Part shown: piece by piece, positions 1 to 5,047 of the stretch
Layout: every line of letters begins with the position of its first letter
Position numbering within the stretch: position 1 is the first letter of the stretch
NCBI GenBank assembly: GCA_046758845.1
Contig: JBHIBA010000332.1
Span: forward strand, 1 to 5,047
Length of the DNA: 5,047 bases
Direction of reading: 5' to 3'
Source: JBHIBA01 sp046758845
GTDB taxonomy: Bacteria > UBA8248 > JACPRG01 > G963555815
Notes under the pieces: generated by a model
What the model was told of the DNA's origin: nothing
Databases searched by the model: none
The model's input: the letters and a program-made list of their open reading frames with translations, nothing else
Translations under genes and position numbers: made by a program

Positions 1-1185
1 CGCGGCGGCATTCGCCTTCTGCCCAAGGGCTCGCACCTCTTTCACCCGGGAGAAAAATTTGTCCAGTTCCGCTCGGGTTTCGGCGAAGCCCTCATAGGTG
101 CCGGGGCCGGGAAGACTGGATTTCCGAATACCTTCCCCCGCGTAATCCCGCAAGGCTGTGTAACGTACCAGAAGTTTCTTTGCCTTCCCATGGTGTCTGT
201 CGGCCCATGCAATCAAATCATCGGCCCACACCTTGGTGCCGATGTAAGGTTTTGTCAGCTTTTTCAATTCTTCGTAATGCCCGTTCAGCTTCCTGAACAA
301 GTAATCAACGCTTTCGGCTATGGTCGTGAAGTAGCTCTTCGCCTGCTCCGGCCCGCCCAGTTCCTGCCCGAGGATCCGGTCGGCCTCTTTGTACGTTTCG
401 ACGTACTTCTTGGCCACTTTGCTCGCGGCCCAGAGAAACGGCGAGTTCTCATTGTAGTACTCCCGGTCGTTCTTCAGGGAAGGCCAGTAGAATTGCTTTC
501 TCGTCGCCGTATAGGCCTGGATGGCCTCTTTGGCGGCCGCCTTTGACCTTTCGGCCGCAGCCTGGGCCTGGGCGGCCTCGGTCGTCCCGCAGGCCCGCTC
601 GCTTTCGGCCTTCGCCGCGCGCTCTTTGGTCAGCACTCGATCGGACGTTTCTCGAAAACGCGGAAGTCCTCTTTTCAAAGGGTTCACGGTCACCGACAAG
701 TCATGGCTCGCCCAGGTCAATTTCTGGTCCTCTCGGGACAACGGGCGGGGCATCTCGCTCTGAATTTTGACAAGTTCCCACACCTTTTTCTGGTACCGCG
801 TCAACGCATTGAACGTTTTCTTGAGGCGGACGTCTTCCACGAATACGGGGCTTATCTCATACATCACGCCGAACCCCAGGAAGATCCTGTCGAGGACTTC
901 CAAAAGATTCTTGTACCTTCGCTGAGCGTATTCTTTGGCCTTCTTCTCGTCCAACGGCTTCGCACCGGCCAGGAAGAATCGGCGGCCGCGCGCGAATCCG
1001 TCTGATCCGGAGGGCGTGGGGCTCGCCCCGGAGACTCCAAGAGGGGGGAGCGCACGATCCTGCCCCAGATGAGACCCGGGGGGTCCACCGCGTTCGCACG
1101 GGACCGCGGCTTCGCCCCATCCGGGCGAGACGCCCAGCCCCATCACCAGACCGACGATCAGGCACAGGGCCTTTTTGGCTGTCAT
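1..1185 (-). CDS. Exported helical protein of unknown family (partial, C-terminus beyond window)
   Basis: The frame is open for 395 codons from an ATG at 1183-1185 to base 1, with no stop, so the C-terminus is missing. The start is supported by GGAGGT at 1191-1196, about 6 bases upstream. Residues 1-26 look like a Sec signal peptide: two lysines at 4-5, a hydrophobic stretch about 7-19, and a likely cut after Gly-Glu-Ala at 24-26. Residues 27-66 form a Gly/Pro/Ser-rich linker. From about 78 on the protein is highly charged and probably almost all helical. Residues 186-225 are Ala/Glu/Lys/Arg-rich and look like a coiled coil. Aromatic and basic residues dominate 226-345 (for example FYW at 232-234 and WADRHHGK at 327-334). 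It is probably periplasmic or otherwise exported. I recognise no family and see no catalytic motif, and no lipobox although Cys30 lies just after the signal. It is transcribed away from the suhB-like gene. Confidence 0.8.
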   Translation of the reverse strand, partial: MTAKKALCLIVGLVMGLGVSPGWGEAAVPCERGGPPGSHLGQDRALPPLGVSGASPTPSGSDGFARGRRFFLAGAKPLDEKKAKEYAQRRYKNLLEVLDRIFLGFGVMYEISPVFVEDVRLKKTFNALTRYQKKVWELVKIQSEMPRPLSREDQKLTWASHDLSVTVNPLKRGLPRFRETSDRVLTKERAAKAESERACGTTEAAQAQAAAERSKAAAKEAIQAYTATRKQFYWPSLKNDREYYNENSPFLWAASKVAKKYVETYKEADRILGQELGGPEQAKSYFTTIAESVDYLFRKLNGHYEELKKLTKPYIGTKVWADDLIAWADRHHGKAKKLLVRYTALRDYAGEGIRKSSLPGPGTYEGFAETRAELDKFFSRVKEVRALGQKANAAA

Positions 1186-1190
1186 GGTCC

Positions 1191-1196
1191 ACCTCC
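1191..1196 (-). promoter_or_regulatory. Ribosome binding site of the exported-protein gene
   Basis: On the minus strand this reads GGAGGT and ends 5-6 bases before the ATG at 1185. It decides the start of the exported protein and argues against the GTG at 1190-1192, which opens a different, shadow frame. Confidence 0.7.
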
Positions 1197-1269
1197 CGCT
1201 CCGAGGCCGCCCTTGCCGGCCCCGGGGCTTGCCTTCGGTCTTACGAGACCCCCCACGGTTAAAGATAAG

Positions 1270-1385
1270 CCCGGATTTCCTCTTGCCCCCGCCAGGGGAT
1301 GGCTTGGGGAGACCAATGCCTTGATTTTACAAGAGAAATCCTCTTGGGGTCCCTCGAAAATTACGATCCATTTGGGAAATCCGGG
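1270..1385. repeat. 11-bp inverted repeat pair (1270-1280 and 1375-1385)
   Basis: CCCGGATTTCC at 1270-1280 is the exact reverse complement of GGAAATCCGGG at 1375-1385, with 94 bases between the arms. The 1330-1346 palindrome lies between them. The pair could be two binding sites for one regulator in opposite orientation, or the base of a folded leader RNA. Function is unknown. Confidence 0.4.
1330..1346. repeat. Perfect 6-bp inverted repeat, possible operator
   Basis: CAAGAG at 1330-1335 and CTCTTG at 1341-1346 are exact reverse complements around a 5-base centre. On the minus strand the 17-base palindrome lies directly upstream of TAAAAT (1324-1329), where the spacer of a promoter for the exported-protein gene would be. 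The six bases at the -35 position (GGACCC) do not fit sigma-70, so either an activator-dependent promoter or simple chance is possible. Confidence 0.4.
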
Positions 1386-1509
1386 ATAAAGATCACCATC
1401 AGAAGAGAGGTCAGGCATCCCTCCGGGGTCGCAGCCACGAATCCGCCGGCGAACACGCCTAACCCCATCCCGCTCGCCCAAACCCCCTGTGCAAGCTGAA
1501 CGTCTCTGC

Positions 1510-1526
1510 GTTACTATTCGCGTAAC
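1510..1526. repeat. GTTAC-N7-GTAAC inverted repeat upstream of the suhB-like gene
   Basis: GTTAC at 1510-1514 and GTAAC at 1522-1526 are exact reverse complements 7 bases apart. Extending each arm outward by two bases adds one mismatch and one match. The repeat overlaps the only -10-like hexamer on the plus strand (TACTAT, 1512-1517), about 60-75 bases before the TTG start. This would suit an operator, but short repeats of this size also arise by chance. Confidence 0.3.
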
Positions 1527-1570
1527 ACCCGTGCGTTGCGGCGCGTCCCCCCGCGTGCGGCGGACGACGA

Positions 1571-1577
1571 AGGAGGT
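1571..1577 (+). promoter_or_regulatory. Ribosome binding site deciding the TTG start of the suhB-like gene
   Basis: AGGAGGT is a near-perfect Shine-Dalgarno. GGAGG ends at 1576, 7 bases before the TTG at 1584-1586. The earlier in-frame TTG at 1536 has no such site, and starting there would add a 16-residue tail unlike the family. Confidence 0.8.
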
Positions 1578-1583
1578 CCTTGT

Positions 1584-2381
1584 TTGAAAAGAAGACGAAA
1601 GGTGGTGGTGCAGATCATCCGGGAAGCCGGGGGGAAATTGGCGGAGAACTTCGGCAGGCCCCAACACGTTGAATATAAAGGCGCGGTCGACCTCGTCACG
1701 GCAATGGACCGGGCCTCGGAAGACCATATCCTCTCCCGATTGAAGGCGGCTTTCCCGGAGGACGACATCCTGACCGAGGAGCGGGACCAGGAGGTCCGGC
1801 GCTCTGAGAATTTGTGGATCGTGGACCCCCTTGACGCGACCAACAACTACGCCCACGGTTTCCCCATGTTCTGCGTCAGCATCGCTTTTGAGCGGCTTGG
1901 CCGCGTCGTCCTCGGCGCCATCTACGACCCGCTGCGCGACGAGATGTTCCTGGCGGAGGCGGGAGAAGGGGCGGCCCTGAACGGGATGGCCCTCACCGCC
2001 TCCTCCACGCCGCACCTGGACGTCTCTCTGGTTGCGACCGGGTTCCCTTATGACAAGCGCGAAAGCCCCGTCAACAACCTGGACCACTTCCAGCGCTTCG
2101 CCCTTCGGACGCAGGGGGTGCGTCGCACGGGCTCGGCCGCCCTGGACCTGGCCTACGTGGCGATGGGTCGCCTGGATGGATTTTGGGAATTAAAGCTCAG
2201 CCCTTGGGACGTGGCGGCGGGCGCCCTCCTGGTTCAGGAGGCAGGGGGACGGGTGACAGACTTTGCCGGGGGCGGGGACTTCATCTACGGCGGGGAGGTG
2301 GTCGCCAGCAACGGACGGATACACCAGGAGATGTTGGTTACCCTGTCAGAAGGATCGGATGGAAAGCGAAGCCGCGGATAA
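1584..2381 (+). CDS. suhB: Inositol-1-monophosphatase family protein (SuhB-like)
   Basis: The predicted protein is 265 residues, the usual length for this family of Mg2+-dependent, Li+-sensitive sugar-phosphate phosphatases. It starts at TTG 1584 behind a strong ribosome site. Visible motifs are DLVTAMD (36-42), the metal-binding Glu pair at 65-66 in ILTEE, WIVDPLDAT (78-86) with metal ligands Asp81 and Asp84, HGFP (91-94), and SPWDVAAGALLVQEAGG (206-222) with Asp209 as the third-metal or catalytic-site Asp. The likely reaction is hydrolysis of myo-inositol-1-phosphate or a related sugar phosphate in the cytosol. Related enzymes act on fructose-1,6-bisphosphate, NADP or 3'-phosphoadenosine 5'-phosphate, so the substrate is not certain. 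One oddity is Ala85, where the family nearly always has Gly in the DGT phosphate-binding turn. The gene stands alone on this strand and converges with the lipoprotein gene, whose stop is 6 bases away. No terminator hairpin is evident between them. Confidence 0.9.
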   Translation: MKRRRKVVVQIIREAGGKLAENFGRPQHVEYKGAVDLVTAMDRASEDHILSRLKAAFPEDDILTEERDQEVRRSENLWIVDPLDATNNYAHGFPMFCVSIAFERLGRVVLGAIYDPLRDEMFLAEAGEGAALNGMALTASSTPHLDVSLVATGFPYDKRESPVNNLDHFQRFALRTQGVRRTGSAALDLAYVAMGRLDGFWELKLSPWDVAAGALLVQEAGGRVTDFAGGGDFIYGGEVVASNGRIHQEMLVTLSEGSDGKRSRG

Positions 2382-2387
2382 CGCCGC

Positions 2388-2837
2388 TCACTGCGCGAGG
2401 CCGGCGAATTCCTCGGAAGTCCTTTGCTCATTACTGCGGACGGGTTGGGACTTCCAGCGAACGGCTATCCCCTCGGCGGTGAGCAGGTGATAGCGAAGAA
2501 ATCCGTTTCCCCTGGGCAAGGACAGGACGCGGATGCGAAGCAAAGCGTCCGCGCCCAGCTCCCGGGCCTTTTCGCGAAGCCGCTTGATGAGCGTCCTCTC
2601 CGCAACGAAGTTCTTTCCGTCCACCTGAATGACGCCGAGGACTTCGTACGCGCGGCCATTTGCCTCCTGGTTGATGGCCAGAAGGTCGGACTTCCGCGGC
2701 GGGAAGACGGACGTGCGGGAAATCCCTGTGCAGCCGCCCAAGATCACGATAGCGATCAGAACCCATGCAACCCGCGTCAGTGGGGTTGGATTTATCCAAA
2801 GGTGGCATGAGGACTGTCGGCTCGGCCGTTTCAACAA
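2388..2837 (-). CDS. Small lipoprotein of unknown function
   Basis: The frame encodes up to 149 residues. Residues 22-35 contain a hydrophobic segment ending in a lipobox, LGG-Cys36, so signal peptidase II should release a mature lipoprotein of about 114 residues. Thr at +2 rather than Asp suggests the outer membrane if the cell is a diderm. The mature part has a strand around 64-72 (YEVLGVIQV), a helix around 81-98 ending LGADALL, and strands about 101-106 and 120-128. This is an alpha/beta layout often seen in small uncharacterised lipoproteins, reminiscent of YbjQ or RcsF-like folds; the resemblance is inferred. No ATG is in frame. Tandem TTG codons at 2835-2837 and 2832-2834 follow a GGGGG run at 2843-2847, and the second has the better spacing (8 bases). 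An unusually long 35-residue leader keeps the start in doubt. The gene follows the DUF2400 gene by 114 bases. Confidence 0.78.
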   Translation of the reverse strand: MLKRPSRQSSCHLWINPTPLTRVAWVLIAIVILGGCTGISRTSVFPPRKSDLLAINQEANGRAYEVLGVIQVDGKNFVAERTLIKRLREKARELGADALLRIRVLSLPRGNGFLRYHLLTAEGIAVRWKSQPVRSNEQRTSEEFAGLAQ

Positions 2838-2888
2838 AAAATCCCCCTTTCAGAATCCCCTTTCCCCGAAGGCCCTTATCTATCTTCC

Positions 2889-2928
2889 TGCTTGGCTCAA
2901 TCCCAAACGACCCATTTTATTCCAAGCA
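2889..2928. repeat. 7-bp inverted repeat flanking the putative lipoprotein promoter
   Basis: TGCTTGG at 2889-2895 is the exact reverse complement of CCAAGCA at 2922-2928, 26 bases apart. The -10 box proposed at 2914-2919 lies between the arms. It could be a paired operator site or a long-loop hairpin. It is not followed by a T-run in either direction, so a rho-independent terminator is unlikely. Confidence 0.35.
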
Positions 2929-2942
2929 AAGAACTCCCGCAA
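2914..2942 (-). promoter_or_regulatory. Putative sigma-70-like promoter for the lipoprotein gene
   Basis: On the minus strand TTGCGG (2937-2942) and TAAAAT (2914-2919) are separated by exactly 17 bases. The -10 matches consensus at five of six positions and the -35 at three. Transcription would begin near 2907, about 70 bases before the proposed TTG. The site lies in the gap after the DUF2400 gene, so the lipoprotein could be expressed on its own or by read-through from the operon. Confidence 0.4.
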
Positions 2943-2951
2943 CAAAGAAAC

Positions 2952-3818
2952 TCACAGGAGACAAACGTCCAGCAGCGGGCAGGCATTGCACCGAATCAGA
3001 TGTCTTTTTTTGGGACAGAGTTTCAGAATCCCAAGACGGCAGAGCGAAAAGTCATACTTGACCGGGTCGTTCGGATCAAACCGACGAAGCCGCTCGGTCA
3101 CCTCCAGCGCGGCCCGCCAGGAAGGGCTCACATGCTCTGTCAGTCCCACGTAGCGCGCAATTCGCGAGACGTGTGCGTCCAGCGGGATGACCAGGTGAGC
3201 CGCAGAGACTTCCCGCCACTGTCCGAAATCCAACGCGTCCCCCCGCCGGACCATCCAGCGCAGGAACAGGGCGAGACGCTTGCAGGCGCTTCCGTCCTGC
3301 GGCGAGGGCAGAAAGAACCGGACTCCCTCGCCGGGACCGGGGAGTCCCTTGGGGTAAAAGCGTCCCCGGTCCAGAGAGAGAAGACCGCGGACGAATCTCG
3401 ACAGGGCCGGGCCCACGTCGGGCTCCTCCGGCCGATACCCGCGCAAAAAGAACCCCCCCAGAGAGCCCTCCTCCTCTATCGCCTGCCGCATCCAGTAAAG
3501 AAGACAGGCCAAGTCCTCCCCACGGTTAAACCGGTGGCGAAAAGACTCGAAACGCGCGCCGTCGTGAGCCGGGTCGAACGTCCGAACGAAACGGTCGGGG
3601 GTTTTCCCGTCCGCCTCCATCAACGCCAGGGCGCGCCCTACGCTGCCCAGGATTTGGTCCACCTGCCCGTAAGCCAATGCGGCGGCCACGAACCCCACGA
3701 CCTCCCGGTCCTCACGGCTCCGGTAGCGGTGGACGATCTCCAGCGGGTCCGGCGAGAGGTAACGGACGTCAAAGGTCCGGTACAGGTGCTCCAGCCGGTC
3801 TTTGAGAAAGGGCCTCAT
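2952..3818 (-). CDS. TIGR02757/DUF2400 family protein, HhH-GPD-like, with four-Cys tail
   Basis: The 288-residue protein matches the TIGR02757 (DUF2400) pattern: a helical N-terminal half with VAAALAYGQVDQIL (44-57), then FFLPSPQDGSACKR (168-181), LFLRWMVRRGD (184-194), VIPLDAHVSRIARYVGL (210-226) and DPVKYDFSLCRLGI (251-264). These blocks resemble the core of helix-hairpin-helix base-excision DNA glycosylases such as endonuclease III. By that comparison Lys180 and Asp214 would sit where the catalytic Lys and Asp lie, which is inference. The biological role of the family is not established. The tail has Cys268-X8-Cys277-X2-Cys280-X5-Cys286, close to the C-X6-C-X2-C-X5-C iron-sulfur loop of endonuclease III and MutY. 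The ATG overlaps the dtd stop by one base (TGATG) and has GGGAG at 3824-3828, pointing to translational coupling. It is the last gene of the tight operon. Confidence 0.88.
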   Translation of the reverse strand: MRPFLKDRLEHLYRTFDVRYLSPDPLEIVHRYRSREDREVVGFVAAALAYGQVDQILGSVGRALALMEADGKTPDRFVRTFDPAHDGARFESFRHRFNRGEDLACLLYWMRQAIEEEGSLGGFFLRGYRPEEPDVGPALSRFVRGLLSLDRGRFYPKGLPGPGEGVRFFLPSPQDGSACKRLALFLRWMVRRGDALDFGQWREVSAAHLVIPLDAHVSRIARYVGLTEHVSPSWRAALEVTERLRRFDPNDPVKYDFSLCRLGILKLCPKKRHLIRCNACPLLDVCLL

Positions 3819-4264
3819 CAGAGCTCCCGCGTATCCAGCCAGATCGTGACCGGCCCCTGATTGGACAGGCGGACGTCCATCATGGCCCCGAAGACCCCCG
3901 TCTCTACCGGGACGCCCTCGGAGCGCAGCGCCTGGTTGAACTTCTCGTAGAGCTCCTCGGCCAAAGGAGGCTTCGCCGCCGAGATGAAGGACGGACGCCT
4001 TCCCTTCCGACAGTCCGCGAACAGCGTGAACTGGGAGACCACCAGGGCCGAGCCCGAAACGTCCGAGAGCGACCGGTTGAACTTGCCCGCTTCGTCCTCG
4101 AAGATCCTCAGGTGGACAATCTTCTCGGCCAGTTGATGAACGTCGTCCTCGGTGTCCCCTTCGCCCACGCCGAGAAGGATCAACAGGCCGGGTCCGATGG
4201 CCCCTTTCACCTCACCGTCAACGGCGACGGAGGCTTCAGTCACCCTTTGCAGAACCGCGCGCAT
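3818..4264 (-). CDS. dtd: D-aminoacyl-tRNA deacylase
   Basis: This is a full-length DTD family protein of 148 residues, starting at the conserved MRAVLQRV. The enzyme cleaves the ester bond between a D-amino acid (or mischarged glycine on tRNA-Ala) and tRNA in the cytosol, recycling the tRNA. It acts as a homodimer. Diagnostic features are GLLILLGV (26-33), KIVHLRIFEDEAGKFNRS (48-65), the SQFTL motif at 77-81, KGRRPSF (87-93), the FGAMM segment (125-129), and NQGPVT at 135-140 with the Gly137-Pro138 cis-proline motif that rejects L-aminoacyl substrates. Seventeen bases separate it from the upstream Lon-domain gene, and its stop overlaps the start of the DUF2400 gene by one base, so the three are probably co-transcribed. 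No strong Shine-Dalgarno is visible before the ATG, so expression may depend partly on coupling to the gene upstream. Confidence 0.97.
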   Translation of the reverse strand: MRAVLQRVTEASVAVDGEVKGAIGPGLLILLGVGEGDTEDDVHQLAEKIVHLRIFEDEAGKFNRSLSDVSGSALVVSQFTLFADCRKGRRPSFISAAKPPLAEELYEKFNQALRSEGVPVETGVFGAMMDVRLSNQGPVTIWLDTREL

Positions 4265-4281
4265 TCCGCCCGACTGCCGGC

Positions 4282-4938
4282 TTAATTGAGGGAAGCGAGC
4301 TCACCTCGGAAAATGGCCGTCAGCAGCCTCGCCCGTTCGGCCGGGTTGGAGGCCTCGAGGATTTGCTGCTTCATCTCGGACTTGATCCTCAGGATGGAAC
4401 CCAGGTAATTCGTGATGTCCAATGCGCTGTCCAGCAGGTTGAGCTGGCCGAGGATGCCTTCCCGGAACTCCTCGTCCTGCTTGTAGAGGGTCTGCTTGAA
4501 GAGCCTGAGCATTTCCCCTGTGGCCCTGCGCAGCTCGGGCGTGTCCTCCCAGCCCTCCTCCTCCAGGATGTCCACGTCGGCGATCAGGTAGGGAGTTCGC
4601 TGGAGGTATTCCTTCACGCGGTATCGGCTCAGCCCCCGCAAGGTGATGTCCATGTTTCCGCCGGGGTGTTTGACGACGTTGGCGATCAGACCGAGTCCCC
4701 CGATCTCGTAATACTCGATCTCCCCTTTCTCCCAACCGGGCTTCATGAGCATCATTCCCAAGTAGCGGTCCCCCGCGAGACAATCCGTGACCATTTTGCG
4801 ATAGCGGGCCTCAAAGATGTGAAGGGGAAGCGCCATGTTGGGAAAGAAGACGACATTGGGCAGAGGGAAGATCGGGATCCTCCGAGGGAGAAAAGGCTCT
4901 TCTGAGGGACTTTCTTCTTCCACGTCATCCGGGCTCAT
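4282..4938 (-). CDS. Stand-alone Lon N-terminal (substrate-binding) domain protein
   Basis: The protein is 218 residues from the ATG at 4936-4938. The numbering here counts a TTG two codons earlier as residue 1. Residues 21-130 carry the LON N-terminal domain: RRIPIFPLPNVVFFPNMALP (21-40), HIFEARYRKMV (42-52), EIGGLGLIANV (80-90) and LRGLSRYRV (102-110). Residues 135-215 are helical and resemble the segment that follows this domain in Lon protease (SALDITNYLGSILRIKSE, LEASNPAERARLL). There is no AAA+ ATPase and no Ser-Lys protease domain, so it is not a protease itself. A role in recognising unfolded or specific proteins is assumed from the family and unproven. The ATG is preferred over the TTG at 4942-4944 because GGAAG (4947-4951) lies 8 bases before it. 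An acidic, probably disordered tail (residues 3-18) precedes the domain. It is the first gene of the operon with dtd. Confidence 0.9.
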   Translation of the reverse strand: MSPDDVEEESPSEEPFLPRRIPIFPLPNVVFFPNMALPLHIFEARYRKMVTDCLAGDRYLGMMLMKPGWEKGEIEYYEIGGLGLIANVVKHPGGNMDITLRGLSRYRVKEYLQRTPYLIADVDILEEEGWEDTPELRRATGEMLRLFKQTLYKQDEEFREGILGQLNLLDSALDITNYLGSILRIKSEMKQQILEASNPAERARLLTAIFRGELASLN

Positions 4939-4991
4939 GGTCAAAGCTTCCGCGCCGCATGAGGGGCCGCTTTCCCACCATCGTCTAATCC

Positions 4992-5020
4992 AGTATAGGT
5001 GGAAGGGGGAGCACCCTCAA
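4992..5020 (-). promoter_or_regulatory. Sigma-70-type promoter of the Lon-domain/dtd/DUF2400 operon
   Basis: On the minus strand TTGAGG (5015-5020) and TATACT (4992-4997) are separated by exactly 17 bases. The -10 matches consensus at five of six positions and the -35 at four. Transcription would start near 4985, giving a leader of about 47 bases to the ATG at 4938. It is the best promoter-like match I see in the window and sits where the operon needs one. The remaining bases to 5047 show no recognisable gene. Confidence 0.6.
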
Positions 5021-5047
5021 ATCCGACTCCGGCGGTGAAAGCCCTCA

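Larger units (their letters stand above)
1186..1583. other. Divergent intergenic region with inverted repeats
   Basis: This is a stretch of about 400 bases between two genes that point away from each other, so promoters for both should lie here. It holds no convincing gene. The core, about 1315-1400, is visibly richer in A and T than the flanks. It contains a perfect 6-5-6 palindrome at 1330-1346, an 11-base inverted repeat at 1270-1280 and 1375-1385, and a GTTAC/GTAAC inverted repeat at 1510-1526. Only weak sigma-70-like boxes are visible. These are TAAAAT at 1324-1329 on the minus strand, lacking a good -35, and TACTAT at 1512-1517 on the plus strand, with GTGCAA at 1489-1494 as a poor -35. 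Where transcription starts is unresolved. Confidence 0.6.

Noticed and set aside
1299..1499. 66-codon plus-strand frame in the divergent spacer
   Set aside because: The only purine run (AGGGG) touches the ATG, so ribosome spacing is wrong. The composition is not protein-like and the frame covers the inverted repeats.
1182..2087. 301-codon open frame on the minus strand
   Set aside because: It runs antisense through the well-matched suhB-like gene and the intergenic region. Its product is Arg/Gly/Pro-rich and matches no family, as is typical of a shadow frame in GC-rich DNA.
2365..2392. Possible bidirectional terminator between the convergent suhB and lipoprotein genes
   Set aside because: Only a 4-base GCGG/CCGC stem with no T-run is visible at the stop codons, too weak to call.
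2832..2880. T-run after GGGGGAT on the minus strand as a rho-independent terminator of the operon
   Set aside because: No stable GC-rich stem precedes the T-run. The region has only a direct repeat (AAAGGGGATT and AAAGGGGGATT), and the T-run lies at the lipoprotein start.
2892..3860. 322-codon open frame on the plus strand
   Set aside because: It is antisense to the DUF2400 and dtd genes, which show clear family motifs. This frame shows none and has no ribosome site.
4363..4905. 180-codon open frame on the plus strand
   Set aside because: It is antisense to the Lon-domain gene. Its sequence reads as a low-complexity shadow with no domain.
1..5047. Mobile element, CRISPR array, tRNA or rRNA, toxin-antitoxin or defence system
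   Set aside because: No transposase or integrase motifs, no regularly spaced direct repeats, no cloverleaf or rRNA-like stretch, and all sizeable supported genes fall in housekeeping or unknown families.

Overview
The window looks like ordinary chromosomal DNA from a GC-rich bacterium (roughly 60% GC by eye). A lipobox-bearing lipoprotein suggests a diderm cell. At least two genes appear to use TTG starts. No phylum can be assigned safely. The gene set would fit several uncultured or delta-proteobacteria-like lineages, and that is only a guess. I see no transposase, integrase, CRISPR array, tRNA or rRNA, and no sign of recent transfer.

Layout, left to right. (1) 1-1185, minus strand: an exported, mostly helical protein of unknown family, cut by the left edge of the window. 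(2) 1186-1583: a divergent intergenic region with an AT-richer core and several inverted repeats, presumably carrying control elements for the genes on both sides. (3) 1584-2381, plus strand: an inositol-monophosphatase family enzyme (SuhB-like) that starts at TTG behind a strong Shine-Dalgarno. (4) 2388-2837, minus strand: a small lipoprotein, convergent with suhB and only 6 bases from it. (5) 2952-4938, minus strand: a compact operon running (in transcription order) Lon N-terminal-domain protein, then D-aminoacyl-tRNA deacylase (dtd), then a TIGR02757/DUF2400 HhH-GPD-like protein. It is preceded by a good sigma-70-type promoter (TTGAGG, 17 bases, TATACT) at 4992-5020.

The operon members are linked by short spacing: 17 bases between the first two, and a one-base TGATG overlap between dtd and the DUF2400 gene. 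Dtd removes mischarged D-amino acids from tRNA. The stand-alone Lon substrate-binding domain suggests a link to protein quality control. The DUF2400 protein resembles base-excision glycosylases and here carries a four-cysteine tail of the iron-sulfur type. A shared quality-control role is inference only.

I found no clearly new multi-gene system. The points most worth a second look are the cysteine tail of the DUF2400 protein, the Gly-to-Ala change in the DGT phosphate-binding motif of the SuhB-like enzyme, the unrecognised exported protein, and the inverted repeats in the two non-coding gaps.
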